Under the pieces are notes generated by a model. It did no database searches and had not been told where the DNA came from. It was given only the letters and a program-made list of their open reading frames with translations. Both the position numbers and the translations under genes were made by a program. 39,359 nucleotides of DNA from Synergistaceae bacterium UBA5827. Its GTDB lineage: Bacteria; Synergistota; Synergistia; Synergistales; 79-D21. Where the stretch lies: assembly GCA_002432945.1 (NCBI GenBank), contig DJHE01000027.1, positions 1 to 39,359 of the forward strand, read 5' to 3'. Of this stretch, positions 31,208 through 39,359 are shown piece by piece. Each line of letters starts with the position of its first letter. Position 1 is the first letter of the stretch.

Positions 31208-32164
31208 TCATAGATAATTCTTTTCCAGCATCGGCAGATTTCCGCCAAGACTGGCCATCTGGGCAGCGGCCTCCATTCCTACGAAGGCTACTTGCTTCTG
31301 CTCTGCGAAATCGCCGGCATGGTCCAACCTGGGAACCGCCATTCGGATCGAACAGGATTTCCCGGTCTTGACCACCTGCATGCCTTCCTTCAGCCAGGGT
31401 TCGCACGCCAGGGCAAGATCCTGCAAGCGATCCGCCTTAACAGGAGTCTGCAGGTCGATAGTGCCTTCCTTGAGCTTGTGATATATCCAGAATCCTTTGG
31501 GGAAATCGAAGGGGTGAAACTCGATCCAGGATGCGTCCGCCGGTTTCGAGCCGGGTTCTTTCATCCGCAGGTCCGGGAATCTCGCTGTGACGCCTTCCCA
31601 GTAATTGCGCCAGAAAAGGGTCACCTTGTCGTCCTGTTTCGGGGAATAGCCTCGACGGTTCTGATCGATGGCATGCTTGAGGAGTTCCTGGCGGAATCTC
31701 GCCCTTTCCGGGAACCCTTTCAAGCTGGCCCCAACCAATTCGGAAAGGGTCTCGTAAGACACCTTCGTTTCGTAAAGCCCCGCATCGGGCGTGTTCCGAA
31801 GGTAGTACTCCGGGGCAAGGATGCAGGTCGTGAAACCCTGCCATAGCCCTTCATCTATTCCCACTTCTCCCCGTTTGCGGTATCGGTTTGCCTGGTCTGG
31901 CTGAGGAATGGCATCGACCTTGTTTTCAATCAATACCGCGTGAAGGGAGCCCTCTGGGTCCGAAAACTCGACGACCAGGTCCGATTCACCAAGAGTCGGG
32001 TGACAGACCGAGTGCCACGCGCCCTTGAACTTCCAATCTTGGCCGGGGGAAAGTCCGACCAAAGAGCGAAATTTCGTCCTGAAATCTTCGTTCGCCCACA
32101 GTTCTTCGAGGATCAGTAAGTCGATATCGCGTTCGAGCACGGCTTCCACAGGCATTAAGTCCAC
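31208..32164 (-). CDS. PD-(D/E)XK nuclease-superfamily protein
   Basis: A 318-residue protein. LGESDLVVEFSDPEG (Asp62) and HAVLIENKVDAIPQPDQANRY (E80-N-K82, Gln91) form the PD-(D/E)XK core, with an early acidic helix (LILEELWANEDFRTKF, Glu20 and Glu21). This core is common among restriction-like proteins of the PD-(D/E)XK type in defence islands. The C-terminal half has aromatic strands and no identified motif. GTG at 32164 is chosen (AGGAGG ten bases upstream); ATG at 32155 is the alternative. It lies 122 bases after brxL and 94 bases before the helicase, with no terminator, so it may be part of the BREX transcript. Catalytic activity is inferred. Confidence 0.75.
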   Translation of the reverse strand: MDLMPVEAVLERDIDLLILEELWANEDFRTKFRSLVGLSPGQDWKFKGAWHSVCHPTLGESDLVVEFSDPEGSLHAVLIENKVDAIPQPDQANRYRKRGEVGIDEGLWQGFTTCILAPEYYLRNTPDAGLYETKVSYETLSELVGASLKGFPERARFRQELLKHAIDQNRRGYSPKQDDKVTLFWRNYWEGVTARFPDLRMKEPGSKPADASWIEFHPFDFPKGFWIYHKLKEGTIDLQTPVKADRLQDLALACEPWLKEGMQVVKTGKSCSIRMAVPRLDHAGDFAEQKQVAFVGMEAAAQMASLGGNLPMLEKNYL

Positions 32165-32286
32165 GATGTTTGATCCTCCTTGGAAGAAAAGTTCTGCTCC
32201 CGCCTCGTTGGCGCCTATGCAAGGGTGGCTGATGATTTACCTCACCAAAAGGGGATATCAAACCTCTAGGGTACAGGTAGAATTTT

Positions 32287-34344
32287 CTATTCCCCTACCT
32301 TCAGGTACGTCACCTCGAAAGCCTTGCAGGGACGGTACTGCTGACCTCGGTTGGCCAGGACGAAGGCGTCGTTCATCTCGTACTGCTGGTAAATGTCCAG
32401 CCCCCGGTCTAGGCTGATCTTCCAGCCCGTATCGGTGACGATATGCCGGGCATGCATGCCACCAGACGTATTGAGCTCCCAGGTGAAGGTAACCCCGGCG
32501 ATGGCGACGTTTTCTTCGATCTTGGCAAAGTTGTCCGCCTGTTTGTCCGGGTACATGCCATCGGGGGTCGTTATAAGGTGAATCTTGACCTCCTCGTCGT
32601 CGCCTTTAAGCCGGATAACCGTCTCGATCAATTCCATGAGATTCCGTATCTGGTAGAAGGCCCGGATGTAGGGGTCGGTGATCGTGATCGACGCCGCTCC
32701 CTTCAGGTACGGCCCGAAAAGGGCATCGAAGGTGACTCCCTTCTGGTTTTCCTGGAAAGCGTAATGCCCTGGTTTCGGTTCCTTTTCGGACACACCCCGC
32801 TCAGTTTTCTTCTCGTTCGCGGTATCGGCCACGGATTCCACAAGTCCCATTTCGTCCGCGCCTGCGGCAGGTTTTCTTTGGAAATACTGGGGATACTGCT
32901 GTTCCTCCAGAGTGAAAAGGTGCTGGGTCTTTCCCGATTTCAGGTCCTTGTAGCCGAAATCGACCGCAGCGTAAGTCGTATCGATCCGCATCAGCTGGTC
33001 CTTGACGCGTTTCCGCCCCTCCATGCTGAACCGGAAGATCTCCTCTATTTCTTCCCTCGATGCCTCCTGGTGGGGAAAAAGGATTTTCATCAGCCCGGAG
33101 AACGTCTTCTGCACGCCGTCCCGGTCCCGGGTGGAAATCTCCTTGAGCAGTTCGAAGTCCTCGTTGTAAAGGTGGGAGTAATCCCGGTTCCGCAGGTCCC
33201 TCATGATCTCGGCCAGGTAATCCACCACGAAACCGTACCCTTCCGAGAACATCTCCCCGCGGATGATGTCGACTTCCCAGCCGGGCAGGTAGAAATGCAG
33301 CCGGTCCAGGAAGGCCGAGTCGTGGTACTTGGCGGGCAGATCGTCGAAAAGGTCGGCATGCTTGAGCATGTAGGGAAGGTTGTGCTGCGTGTTGCCCACG
33401 AAGACCATGGAGGCCTCGGCCCCTATAGTTTCGACCCCGCGGGAGAAGGTCTTGTTGGCCATGTAGTTCTTGAGGATGTCGACGAGGGCCTTGTCGCTGG
33501 TCTTGTCCTTGCCGGCGAACTCGTCGAAAGCCACCGCGTCCCAGTAGCCCACCAGCCCAAGTTTCCCGTTCGAGTTGTTGACGAAAAGCTTCGGAACGGT
33601 GACTTCGCCGCCCGAAATCAGGATCCCGTGGGGGGAAAACTCCGAATAGATATGGGACTTGCCCGTGCCCTTCGGCCCGAGCTCAATGAGGTTGTAATTC
33701 CTTTCGCAATAGGGGATGAGTCGAACGAGCTGGAACAGCTTGCTCCTTTTCCCGAAAAGCTCCGGGTTGAACCCGATGCTCTGGACGAGCAGGTCGATCC
33801 ATTCGTCCGTGGTGAACTGTTTCCGGGCCGCAACGTACCGGTCGAAATCGAAGCTCGAAAGCTGGATGGGCTTGAGCATCCCCAGGATCCAGGGGCAAAT
33901 CTTGATATCCTCCGAGTATTCGTATTCCAGGTCGGCGATGCACCAGACCCCGCTCACGAGAAGGCGGGGGTGCCGCTTGACCGTGTCCGTGTCGACCAGG
34001 ACTTCCTTGATCCCTAGGTTGGCGAACTGGGCCTCGTAAACACCCCGCTTGTCGTTCAGGGACACCGAAACCTTGTCGATGACCTTGTGGCGCCCCTTCT
34101 CCTTGATCGTCGACTTGACGAGCCCCGCCTCGTTCCGGTGAACGTAGTGCTTCCTGAGGATCTCCTTGACCGTTTCGATGCCCGACTCGATGCTCTTTTC
34201 GTCCTGGGTGGCGCAATACTGCCCCAGCAGGTATTCCAGGACGTAGGAGGGAACGATGGCGTTTCCCTTGACCGTCTTCACCAGGTCCTTGCGGACCACC
34301 AGTCCCTCGAAATGCTCATTGATTTTCCGGTCCAGGTCGTTCAT
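32287..34344 (-). CDS. brxL: BREX protein BrxL (AAA+ ATPase)
   Basis: A 685-residue protein. The N-terminal domain (LDRKINEHFEGLVVRKDLVK, GNAIVPSYVLEYLLGQYCAT) and the AAA+ core with ELGPKGTGKSHIYSEFSPHG (Walker A, 223-230), DAVAFDEFAGKDK (Walker B, 271-278) and ASMVFVGNTQHNLPYML are characteristic of BrxL. Residues about 545-685 (GVTFDALFGPYLKGAASITI, TDPYIRAFYQIRNLMELIET, GWKISLDRGLDIYQ) look like the MIT_C/phospholipase D-like C-terminal domain, and I see no Lon serine-lysine dyad. BrxL forms ring-shaped DNA-binding assemblies needed for defence in type 1 BREX. ATG at 34344 follows GGAGGGGG, 10 bases after the pglZ stop. Confidence 0.92.
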   Translation of the reverse strand: MNDLDRKINEHFEGLVVRKDLVKTVKGNAIVPSYVLEYLLGQYCATQDEKSIESGIETVKEILRKHYVHRNEAGLVKSTIKEKGRHKVIDKVSVSLNDKRGVYEAQFANLGIKEVLVDTDTVKRHPRLLVSGVWCIADLEYEYSEDIKICPWILGMLKPIQLSSFDFDRYVAARKQFTTDEWIDLLVQSIGFNPELFGKRSKLFQLVRLIPYCERNYNLIELGPKGTGKSHIYSEFSPHGILISGGEVTVPKLFVNNSNGKLGLVGYWDAVAFDEFAGKDKTSDKALVDILKNYMANKTFSRGVETIGAEASMVFVGNTQHNLPYMLKHADLFDDLPAKYHDSAFLDRLHFYLPGWEVDIIRGEMFSEGYGFVVDYLAEIMRDLRNRDYSHLYNEDFELLKEISTRDRDGVQKTFSGLMKILFPHQEASREEIEEIFRFSMEGRKRVKDQLMRIDTTYAAVDFGYKDLKSGKTQHLFTLEEQQYPQYFQRKPAAGADEMGLVESVADTANEKKTERGVSEKEPKPGHYAFQENQKGVTFDALFGPYLKGAASITITDPYIRAFYQIRNLMELIETVIRLKGDDEEVKIHLITTPDGMYPDKQADNFAKIEENVAIAGVTFTWELNTSGGMHARHIVTDTGWKISLDRGLDIYQQYEMNDAFVLANRGQQYRPCKAFEVTYLKVGE

Positions 34345-34354
34345 GATCCCCCTC

Positions 34355-36850
34355 CTAGAAATCGAAATCGCTGGTGATCGCTCTTCGCACGGTGTAGCGC
34401 ACCGATCGGTACTCCCGGTAATGGCTGGTATCAGGGATGAGTTCATCAAGCCTCAGGAAGACTTCCTGGCCGTTGAACTGTTCGGCTTTTTTCGTCAGGA
34501 TGAAGCGGACCGATCTCTCCCTTGCCCGCATCTCCGGTGAATCCAGGTTGAAGTCCAACTCCTGAAGGTCTGAAAGCAGCTCACCCGTTAGAGAGTAGAT
34601 CCCGGCCCGGAGCCTGCGCGCCTTCCTTTTTTCTGTTACGGGCTCGACCTGGAAGAAGGAAACGGAAAGCTGGCCCGAAGTGATGAGAGTCGAGGTCCCC
34701 TTGATGATATCGACCTCTACCTGGCTGACATCGCTCTTGCGTTTCTTGTTGATGTGGATGACCGGCAGAACGACCTCCTGCAGGCTCCCCCCGCCGTGAA
34801 CGAAGCGAATGGTTGCACCGGTGAGCCTGAGTCGCTTTATCGAGCGGGCCAGCCGGACCTGGACGTCACCCTCCAGCCCCATTTTCCCTGTATCCAGGCC
34901 CCAGAGTCCTGAATTGGGTTTCAGGCCGCGCCCCAGGATAAAGCGCCGGTCTCGCATGAGGATCTCGGTTCCCTCAAGTCCCAGGTCCGTGAAATCGCTT
35001 TCGTGGACTTCACCTGATTGGAAAAGGAAACCATGGTCGGCTGTCACGAGGATATTGCTGGCGTTTGCCGCAGTGAGCTTTTTAGCGAGCCTGACCAACT
35101 CGGTCAGGGTCTGTTCCGCCGCTTCAAAAACGGTGTCCTCTGTTGAGACACTCCCCCCCGCTGCGTCGATGCGGTTGTGGTAAATATAGAGGACCTCGCA
35201 GTCCTTGAGCAGGGCGCGGGCTTCATCGCCATTCATGGCCAGGAAGTCTTCGGCCTTTACAGTTTTCCCTCGGGGTCCAAGGGTTGCCTGCAGGATCTTT
35301 TCACGGTTCGCCAAACCACGGCTATCCCTTCCATCAACCATGACGGTTCCGGCTCCATCACCCAAAAAGGCAATTTCCCTATTAGGCAAGAGCGACGCCA
35401 TCCCCAGCTGGGTGAAGCTCGGGAGCATGGCAAGCATAGGCTCGAGTTTCGCCTCGTACCGGTCTTCCTTCCGGATCGCGGTTAACAGCTCCTGTCCCAG
35501 CTCGTAGCGCAAAGCATCGGAGATGATGACGACAACCTTTTTCCCTTCTGCAGTGAAAGGTTCAACCCAGTGCCGATAAAAGTCTCGCTGGAGATAGACC
35601 TCATCAGCCTTCCAGGCATCCAGCCTGTCCAGAACAGACTGCCAGCTGTCGTTCAAAGGAAGAAGGAAAACATTGACGTAAAGGTTTTCAACCTTCTGTG
35701 AGAGGCTTTCCAGTAAGCTTCGCTCTCCCGATTTCCGTGCATGGTAGCAATACTGCCGGTAAAGCTGGTCCAGCAAGTGCCAGGAACGGGCATAACGCTG
35801 CACCCCTTCGCCAAGACTCCCGATGGAGAGATCAGCCTCGCCCAGGGCCTGGAAGAAGCGCGAAGCACAGAGAATCGCCTCGTAAAGGTCCTCGAAATCC
35901 CCAAACCAGTGCCCTTGCCTGCGGAGTCTCACGAATTCCGCACAATCGACAGCGGAAAGGGTCTTCTGCTCCACTTCCCCAAGGAGGGAGCCGAGGATAT
36001 TCATGTCCACGCAACGGAAGAGGTCAAGTTCCATCAACTCCCGGTAGTCCTTGGAGGCAATCCCCTTTTCGATAGAGAGGTCCCGGGCAGCCAGGTCCGA
36101 TAGGGTCCTGAAAGAATCACCGTGCCGCTTGCTGTCCTTCCAGTGTTTCAGGAAAACAAGGGCATCCGCGTTTAAAGAACCCCCTTCTCCCAGGACACGC
36201 TCGTATCCCGCCAGGAAGAGGTCCAGGAGAAAACCTTTAAGACTCGGCTTTTCAGGCTCGTAACCGAACGCCACTTTCAACTGCTTCCAGAAGACACCCC
36301 AGAGGCCGGCACGATCAACGAGCCGTTGACGCTCCTCGCGCTCTTCGGCCAATTCAGCCAGGAGGCTCAGCAGGATCTCGTCGATTCGTGGTTCCGAATC
36401 GGTACAGATGGCCAACATCTTCAGTTCGAGGAGGGCTGGCGTGTCCGCTTTTCCCAGAATCTTTTTCAGGGCATCCATGCGCTTGGCGGAGGCAAAGAAA
36501 GACCGATGGTTCCTCAAGACCTCGGCAAAGTGGAAATCCAGGCCCAGCTCCGAAAGCCATAACCCAATCTGGTCCGCCCGGAAGACACAGTTCGCAAGCT
36601 GTACGTCAAGAAGCCAGTTGTCCAGGTCCCTGGGTTGAGGGCCTTCGTGGTAGAGAAGGAACTTTTGGTTGGGAGCCTCACGAAGGATCCGGTGCTTTAT
36701 CGCCAGCTGGTTGTTGAGGATTTCCAGCTTCTCTACGCCGGGGACCTGCAAGGATTCATAAGCCTCCCGCATCTCCCGCTCGGCGTCGTACCAGAAAATG
36801 ATCCGGTTTTTACCAAAAAGACGGGTCAGAGCCTCTTCAATCCCACTCAT
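34355..36850 (-). CDS. pglZ: BREX protein PglZ (alkaline phosphatase superfamily)
   Basis: An 831-residue protein with the PglZ signatures: VVVIISDALRYELGQ (metal-binding Asp445), LPSFTQLGMASLLPN, YIYHNRIDA, and ILVTADHGFLFQS (Asp605-His606). The N-terminal 400 residues are helical and begin IIFWYDAEREMREAYESL, typical of type 1 PglZ. It is a core BREX protein; homologues bind or hydrolyse nucleic acids or phosphoesters. The ATG at 36850 has GGAGGAGG upstream, and the gene begins 23 bases after the pglX stop. Confidence 0.95.
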   Translation of the reverse strand: MSGIEEALTRLFGKNRIIFWYDAEREMREAYESLQVPGVEKLEILNNQLAIKHRILREAPNQKFLLYHEGPQPRDLDNWLLDVQLANCVFRADQIGLWLSELGLDFHFAEVLRNHRSFFASAKRMDALKKILGKADTPALLELKMLAICTDSEPRIDEILLSLLAELAEEREERQRLVDRAGLWGVFWKQLKVAFGYEPEKPSLKGFLLDLFLAGYERVLGEGGSLNADALVFLKHWKDSKRHGDSFRTLSDLAARDLSIEKGIASKDYRELMELDLFRCVDMNILGSLLGEVEQKTLSAVDCAEFVRLRRQGHWFGDFEDLYEAILCASRFFQALGEADLSIGSLGEGVQRYARSWHLLDQLYRQYCYHARKSGERSLLESLSQKVENLYVNVFLLPLNDSWQSVLDRLDAWKADEVYLQRDFYRHWVEPFTAEGKKVVVIISDALRYELGQELLTAIRKEDRYEAKLEPMLAMLPSFTQLGMASLLPNREIAFLGDGAGTVMVDGRDSRGLANREKILQATLGPRGKTVKAEDFLAMNGDEARALLKDCEVLYIYHNRIDAAGGSVSTEDTVFEAAEQTLTELVRLAKKLTAANASNILVTADHGFLFQSGEVHESDFTDLGLEGTEILMRDRRFILGRGLKPNSGLWGLDTGKMGLEGDVQVRLARSIKRLRLTGATIRFVHGGGSLQEVVLPVIHINKKRKSDVSQVEVDIIKGTSTLITSGQLSVSFFQVEPVTEKRKARRLRAGIYSLTGELLSDLQELDFNLDSPEMRARERSVRFILTKKAEQFNGQEVFLRLDELIPDTSHYREYRSVRYTVRRAITSDFDF

Positions 36851-36873
36851 GAAAAGCCTCCTCCAAAACGCCG

Positions 36874-39359
36874 CTAATCTTCATTTTCCAGGCCCTTGAT
36901 CGGCCTCAGCGCCTTGCCTAACTTGGCGTAGTTAACCTTCACCCCATCGTCGAGGTCGATTTCGATCATCTGGGCCGCCAAGGGGAACAGGACATTGCTT
37001 TCATATTCATCCAGTTCCTTGATGAGTTTTCGGATTTTCTCCATTTCCTTCAGGGCTGCCGTCTTGTCCTTGTTGGCGGTCTGTGGATTGGCCTCTACAA
37101 GCTGGAGATGTTCCATACGGCTCTTGAGTTTGGTGCGAAAATCCCTGAGGTAACTGTTCAGGACCACCGAAACGGTATCCGGACGATACCGGTGCATGTA
37201 GATGAGGGCATTGAAGCCGCCATTAGGGGAAGAGAAAAGCCAGTAAATGGGGCGCTTCTTGTACCGCTTCACGTGGTCGTCGTAAAAATCCTTCAGGAAA
37301 AATTTTCGAATGTCCTTGCCGATCGCGTTCTCGATGAAAGCGAGGTTCTCGGCATAGTGATCCTCCCCGAACGTGATTTTCAGGAACTTCTTGAACCGTT
37401 CGGTGATGTCATCGGAGAACCACTCGCCTTCAAGGATGGGGATGACGTTGTCCTCGTCGGGTGAAAAGGTGGGATTCGGAACCTGCCTCAGGTAGTCTTT
37501 TATCGTTTCGCCCTGGTTGGCCAGAATCAGGCCGGGCTTGTCCAGCGAGTAGCGGCCGAACATACAGCCCACAGCATAAGAGATCAGTTCGCGCATGGTG
37601 TCGGCCAGCAGCAATGCCTCCAGTTCTTCCTCGCTCTTGCTGTTGCCGTAACGATAGTGCGGGTTGCAGGTCAATGTGATTTCGCTAAGAGGCACATCCG
37701 GCGTCAGTTCGTCCTGCAGGCCGTAAGCCTCGATGAAGATGCGGTTGTTCTCTTCCTCCAGGTTCCACATTTTCTGCGTCATTTCTTTCCAGTGAGCGCG
37801 GACTTTCTGATACGTGTCTTTCAGTCTTGACTGACGGAACTCCGCATGTAACAGCGGAAGGCCGCTGAAGTTCCAAGATGTTTCATAGGAATCCCAGTCG
37901 GATTGGCTTTGCCCGATTAGTGTATGAACAACATCAGGCCTCTGCTGGATATCAGGAAAAGGGAATTTTGAGATTTGCCCCACCTCATAATTCATCGTGG
38001 GCATCAAAGCGCGATATAGGGTGTTCATCACAGGAGAGTTAAGGGCACCTAGAACAGGATGTAGTGATCTCCCATCGTTCGTAAATATCGAACAACCAGC
38101 AACATCAAAAAGGAACCCCGCAGGGAAATACCTGATAGAAAAACTACTAATTGTAACTTTAGACCAACTTGCAGAAGCAAGAAAATAACGATCAGGATTT
38201 CGAATAACGGATTTCGGTCTATTTGAAAAAAGCGCCTCTCCGTCATTTTCCCAATCTACAACATTGTCTTGATTCCCGTACCATTTCCTAAATCCGCCAC
38301 CCTTGTTGTACGGGAACCATCTGCAGCCTGATTTTTTGGCTTCTTCTCTAGAACCCATATTAAAACCAATATTAGTAATTGACGGTTCGTGCCATTGACG
38401 GAGAAAGAGTCCATTGTCCGCAGTTGCCAACCCTTGTTTTACATCGAAATAAGCATCGAGAGGCTTATTCAAATCGAATATTGATAATGCTCTATCGCTT
38501 AGCCAGTATGCTAATGGACTTCCATGTATACGGATAAAACTCGTTTGCGAAATCTTGTAAACAGAACTATCTTCGTTAAAGAACAGCTCCCTTATTTCAT
38601 CTGAACTTCGTACTATAGAATTCTTTTTAAAAAGCTTTTTATAGGTTCCTTTGCGTGAAATGGCCTCCCAATTAGGCGCTTTGTTCGGTTTGAATACCGT
38701 AAAAGCGATTGAGCCAAAATCCGCTCCAAAAATTCCGCGACCGAGGTGAAGCAAGGTGTCAATTTTAGATCTCTGCAACAGCGATCCTCGAAGATCTGCA
38801 AAGGACTGAAGAAACATCCACGAAGGAAGATTAATCATTCCCCAAAATCCGCCATCTTGGACAATTTGATCCAAACGTTCCATAAAACAAGTCATTAAAT
38901 CTGATTTTCCCAATGGGTATGCTTCAGTTAGAAAAACCTTGAGATGATCGTTCATTCCTTTTGCGCCCATATATGGAGGATTCGTAACCGAAACGTGATA
39001 GTTCATATTCAGATAATTGGCTTGTCGCAGGGCTTTTAGTATCTTTTGATGGGTCCGCGTAAGGAAGAGATTTTCCGAAACATTTTTCGATTCAAGAGTC
39101 TTAAGCATCCATTGCACATCGGGAATGGCTGGCCGGATAAGGGAACCGAAGTTGTCGGCCTCTTCGAATTGCCGCAAGGTAGTTTGGAGCGATTCAGTGA
39201 ACAGGTCTCGCCCAATATAATCCATGTAGTTTTTTAGTTCGCTCTTGTCGAACCGGACGTTCTCCAAAACACAGATGTTGGGCTTGACACCCTTCTGGAA
39301 AAAGCGGCGCTGCCTGGCACGGGCCTTCATGGTCAGGGCAAAGGCTGCCAGTTCTCCTG
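36874..39359 (-). CDS. pglX: BREX adenine methyltransferase PglX (5' end outside the window)
   Basis: The frame stays open to the right edge (…LAAFALTMKARARQRRFF), giving about 828 residues of a protein that is normally near 1,200. YHVSVTNPPYMGAKGMNDHL has the NPPY catalytic motif of N6-adenine methyltransferases, and KSDLMTCFMERLDQIVQDGG, LPSWMFLQSFADLRGSLL and SIAFTVFKP follow as in PglX/BrxX. The middle region (GLATADNGLFLRQW, GFRKWYGN) is the target-recognition part, and the C-terminal third is helical. It methylates the host at a non-palindromic site, marking self DNA. The S-adenosylmethionine motif lies in the missing N-terminus. The specificity region is visibly AT-richer than the 3' third. 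Confidence 0.93.
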   Translation of the reverse strand, partial: GELAAFALTMKARARQRRFFQKGVKPNICVLENVRFDKSELKNYMDYIGRDLFTESLQTTLRQFEEADNFGSLIRPAIPDVQWMLKTLESKNVSENLFLTRTHQKILKALRQANYLNMNYHVSVTNPPYMGAKGMNDHLKVFLTEAYPLGKSDLMTCFMERLDQIVQDGGFWGMINLPSWMFLQSFADLRGSLLQRSKIDTLLHLGRGIFGADFGSIAFTVFKPNKAPNWEAISRKGTYKKLFKKNSIVRSSDEIRELFFNEDSSVYKISQTSFIRIHGSPLAYWLSDRALSIFDLNKPLDAYFDVKQGLATADNGLFLRQWHEPSITNIGFNMGSREEAKKSGCRWFPYNKGGGFRKWYGNQDNVVDWENDGEALFSNRPKSVIRNPDRYFLASASWSKVTISSFSIRYFPAGFLFDVAGCSIFTNDGRSLHPVLGALNSPVMNTLYRALMPTMNYEVGQISKFPFPDIQQRPDVVHTLIGQSQSDWDSYETSWNFSGLPLLHAEFRQSRLKDTYQKVRAHWKEMTQKMWNLEEENNRIFIEAYGLQDELTPDVPLSEITLTCNPHYRYGNSKSEEELEALLLADTMRELISYAVGCMFGRYSLDKPGLILANQGETIKDYLRQVPNPTFSPDEDNVIPILEGEWFSDDITERFKKFLKITFGEDHYAENLAFIENAIGKDIRKFFLKDFYDDHVKRYKKRPIYWLFSSPNGGFNALIYMHRYRPDTVSVVLNSYLRDFRTKLKSRMEHLQLVEANPQTANKDKTAALKEMEKIRKLIKELDEYESNVLFPLAAQMIEIDLDDGVKVNYAKLGKALRPIKGLENED

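Noticed and set aside
32165..32286. Possible internal promoter between brxL and the nuclease gene (TTGATA with TAAATC at 16 bases on the minus strand)
   Set aside because: The -10 match is weak and there is no other support, so it is not listed as a feature.
32443..34017. 524-codon plus-strand open frame opposite brxL
   Set aside because: Antisense shadow of a certain gene; no start site or domain.
1..39359. tRNA or rRNA genes
   Set aside because: No stretch with a convincing tRNA cloverleaf or rRNA sequence was recognised by eye on either strand, including at the prophage junction; a dedicated scan was not possible.

Overview
The window reads as a piece of a GC-rich anaerobic bacterial chromosome carrying a prophage at the left, a short stretch of ordinary chromosomal genes in the middle, and a defence island at the right edge. 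A TRAP transporter operon with an N-acyl-D-amino-acid deacylase, Shine-Dalgarno-rich starts and frequent GTG/TTG starts would suit an amino-acid-fermenting lineage such as Synergistota. That taxonomic guess is weak, because no rRNA, tRNA or ribosomal gene is present to anchor it.

Positions 1 to about 10,700 are one end of an integrated prophage or related element. A leftward early operon (Cro-like regulator, small proteins, an orphan terminase-nuclease domain, lytic transglycosylase, small Cys-rich proteins, a Gp37/Gp68-type protein, Dam methylase, Rha) runs toward the left edge. An inserted rightward AbrB/RelE toxin-antitoxin pair lies inside it. Divergent from the early operon is the lysogeny module: a CI/LexA-type repressor, a second S24-fold protein without a DNA-binding domain, a HigB-like toxin, a HigA antitoxin fused to an ImmA/IrrE metallopeptidase, and a large serine integrase. 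The integrase gene ends next to a deaminase gene that is cut inside its zinc-binding PCxxC motif, so the element appears to have integrated into that gene. The lysogeny module is clearly more AT-rich than its flanks.

Positions 10,700 to 20,650 hold chromosomal genes: an IclR regulator driving dctP, dctQ, dctM and the deacylase, with a terminator-like hairpin between dctP and dctQ; an SOS-type operon with a very short UmuD-like protein that lacks the catalytic residues, UmuC and a radical SAM protein; TrmO; a 5'-truncated metallo-beta-lactamase gene; and a HIT hydrolase.

Positions 20,650 to 26,290 hold a small leftward gene under a repeat-rich promoter, a decayed copy of the 3' end of an HD-domain gene, and a self-contained four-gene leftward cassette: an XRE regulator, a VIT/von Willebrand A protein, a two-lobed retropepsin-like protease and an HD-domain protein. 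The cassette has its own strong promoter with a palindromic operator and its own terminator.

Positions 26,290 to 39,359 are the distal part of a leftward BREX type 1-like locus in the order pglX (cut by the window edge), pglZ, brxL. It continues into three genes that are not part of the core type 1 set: a PD-(D/E)XK nuclease-like protein, a 1,040-residue SNF2-family helicase resembling DISARM DrmD/RapA, and an Hsp70/actin-fold ATPase with a long disordered N-terminus. brxA, brxB and brxC would be expected beyond the right edge. The strongest candidates for something new are the helicase plus Hsp70 plus nuclease extension of BREX and the neighbouring VIT-vWA/retropepsin/HD cassette.
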